From Baylisascaris procyonis (taxonomy: Eukaryota > Nematoda > Chromadorea > Rhabditida > Ascarididae): a stretch of DNA of 64,000 nt. A program made the position numbers and the translations under genes. The stretch is taken from positions 5,268,501 through 5,332,500 of the forward strand of contig JAZARR010000078.1 of NCBI GenBank assembly GCA_037389465.1. The letters run 5' to 3'. The notes under the pieces are model-generated. The model had not been told where the DNA came from and did not search any database. It saw only the letters and a program-made list of their open reading frames with translations. Positions 62,209-64,000 of the stretch are shown here, in pieces (position 1 is the stretch's first letter; each line of letters starts with the position of its first letter).

Positions 62209-64000
62209 CTGAAAATTACGTTTCTTCGCCCTCCAGTAGATCAAAAAACCTTTAGGAAGCAATCACTTGTATACATCCAATGAGGCACACTGTACCGGTG
62301 ATAAAGATGAAGCGATGTGCCGTGAAAGCAACAACATGAAGATGGCGGTAATCACCAAAACGCGGTTTGTGTGTATGTGAGCAGCAAACAAGAAAGGATT
62401 TTTTCGCGTTCCCATTTGCCTAAATAATCCAAAAACACCGTTATTAAGTTAAGCGATTCTCCAAATTACTTCCTCTAAGCAAGCCACTGGCAATGTCAAG
62501 TGTAAACTACGTGGGGATATTCCAACTACTGGTGCCTTTAAGATTTTGCACAGCAAGAGCAACAGAATTTGATATCGATGATGGTGGCGATTGGCAATTA
62601 TGCTGCTCAACGTTAATAGCAAGTACTGGTCCTCAACTTGGAATCTTTTCGAATCACAAGCATTAAGCTTTGAGCATAAGTGGCGTCAGTTGTGACAAAA
62701 TCCGCAAAAGAGCGACGTGACAAATACTGGCCTTCACTATCCCTAACGGTTTTATCACGATAATCTCTAACCAATTAAAATATTTTTTGGTATTCATTTC
62801 CAGCTATATATGGTGAGATGGGAATATTACACCAGAATGTACGTGGTATTATCTTTATAGATTGGTGATGTTTGTGTCTGCTCAGATGTACGCGCTGAAA
62901 CCGGATAGTCGAATACGCTTAAGGAAATGGATTCATTAGGAGGGCGTCGTTCGTTGGTCGCATCCAAACAGCTAAGTACTGGTTTGCCCTTATGGGTTTG
63001 GGGTTGTGTTTATGGTGCCAGCCTCGGATGCTTGGTGTGCTAACACACACAATGTACTCAACATCCGCACTAATATTTACCTAAGCAGATACTACTTCCC
63101 TTGATTGCTCAACATTCGCTTTTAATCTCAATCCAGAACGCTTATGCTAACAATGACGGTTTATATTATTATTTGATAAGTGAATTATTATAAGCAACTG
63201 TGATTTCGAGTAATATCTGCATAATCTGAACTGGAATTTGCATAAATTTTCAAAAGTTATTCACTCTACGGATCATATGGATCCATAATTATGCTAATTA
63301 AAGCGATTGTGATTTAACTAGACAAAGTGCTAATGTGCCATCATTATCTGCTTCTTAAATATTCGAGTGATTGACGCCTCTAAAATTTCACTATAATTTT
63401 ATCAGCTAAAAATACTTTCTGAAATGACTTTTACTAGATAATGTGGGCGCAACATGCCAGTTTGATTAAAAGATTCCCATCGCTGCTCTCCTTTGAAAAC
63501 GCTTCCTGAGTGTGAATGACGCAATAATTGAGCATCAGCAAATGCAGCGAGAGATTGTAGTTAAGGTCGAGATCAGCTAACCAATATTGGCACTAATAGC
63601 AGCTACCGTGAAGAGGAGCCGATGAAGATGGCAGCGGTACGATTCTCTCGTCGATTTTTGCAGCACAGCATGCGAACCGCGCATCTGCCCGTTAAGCCGT
63701 TCAGCAAACTACTACAAATTGCAACGGAAACTTGTAAGGCTTTCATCTGACCGCTCCCACTATCTTTGTCAGTTATGTCTCTTTGATGAAAGTTACCTAG
63801 CGACAGAAGGTAACATTCGATGTTTAAATAACATCCTCTGACGATGAGTGCTGTCAACTAACCCAACAGATAAACTCATAATCACTGCTCTACCGAAGTA
63901 TCTTGAAGGAGGGAAAGTGGTCATCGGGTCAGTTCGACTCACCGTTAATGGAGAATATTTTTGTGGGAAACTGAAATTTCGGGAGAAAAACCTCAGTGAA
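62209..64000. other. Upstream flank of latrophilin, probably holding its first exon and promoter
   Basis: The first coding exon must lie here or beyond the window edge. The candidate ATG at about 62415 (minus) gives a signal-anchor-like N-terminus. A second candidate is ATG at about 63695 (minus), MRGSHAVLQKSTRES then HRLLFTVAAI. Neither is confirmed by splice phase. The minus strand is also open for 84 codons at 63857-63603. No other gene is evident. Confidence 0.35.

Noticed and set aside
1..64000. CRISPR array, bacterial operon or rRNA genes
   Set aside because: No regularly spaced repeats, no ribosome-binding-site-led gene runs, and no rRNA-like sequence; the window is eukaryotic.

Overview
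This window looks like nuclear DNA of a clade V (strongylid-type) nematode. Genes are broken into short exons by many introns, most acceptors are the nematode TTTCAG type, GC is about 40%, and decayed mariner and LINE-like elements sit in introns. The two best-recognised genes, a latrophilin and a PIR-1/DUSP11-type RNA phosphatase, both match well-known nematode proteins in domain order and approximate length. All exon models here were built by hand from reading frame, splice phase and family motifs; no database or transcript data were used.

Layout. (1) 1-7000: a partial reading frame at the left edge, then the 3' half of an unrecognised plus-strand gene (exons 2131-2225, 4839-4989, 5354-5514) whose 2.6-kb intron holds a decayed non-LTR retrotransposon. 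(2) 6933-16242, minus strand: a likely two-gene operon. The upstream gene encodes a small cysteine-rich secreted protein (16242-13809). Only about 87 nt beyond its stop is a TTCAG trans-splice-type site for the downstream BTB/POZ plus six-C2H2-zinc-finger transcription factor (13712-6933). (3) 16243-23000: mostly non-coding, with weak candidate exons, including a small minus-strand model at 20193-19083. (4) 23099-29980, plus strand: a PIR-1/DUSP11-like RNA 5'-triphosphatase with the HCTHGINRTG active site; one intron contains a dead mariner and an unexplained opposite-strand reading frame. (5) 30000-34800: weak minus-strand exon candidates, a GC-rich palindrome with an E2F-like core, and a small secreted-protein candidate at 33277-33886. 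(6) 34812-62208 and probably further, minus strand: a nearly complete latrophilin (LAT-1-like adhesion GPCR) with SUEL lectin, hormone-receptor motif, GAIN/GPS, seven transmembrane helices and a Pro-rich tail. Sixteen exons join in phase; only the signal-peptide exon is unresolved. A 12.3-kb intron separates the first two lectin exons.

No gene cluster suggests a new multi-gene system. The observations most worth following are the putative operon, the mariner-carrying pir-1 intron, the strong 30-bp palindrome at 31388, and several unrecognised small secreted-protein candidates.
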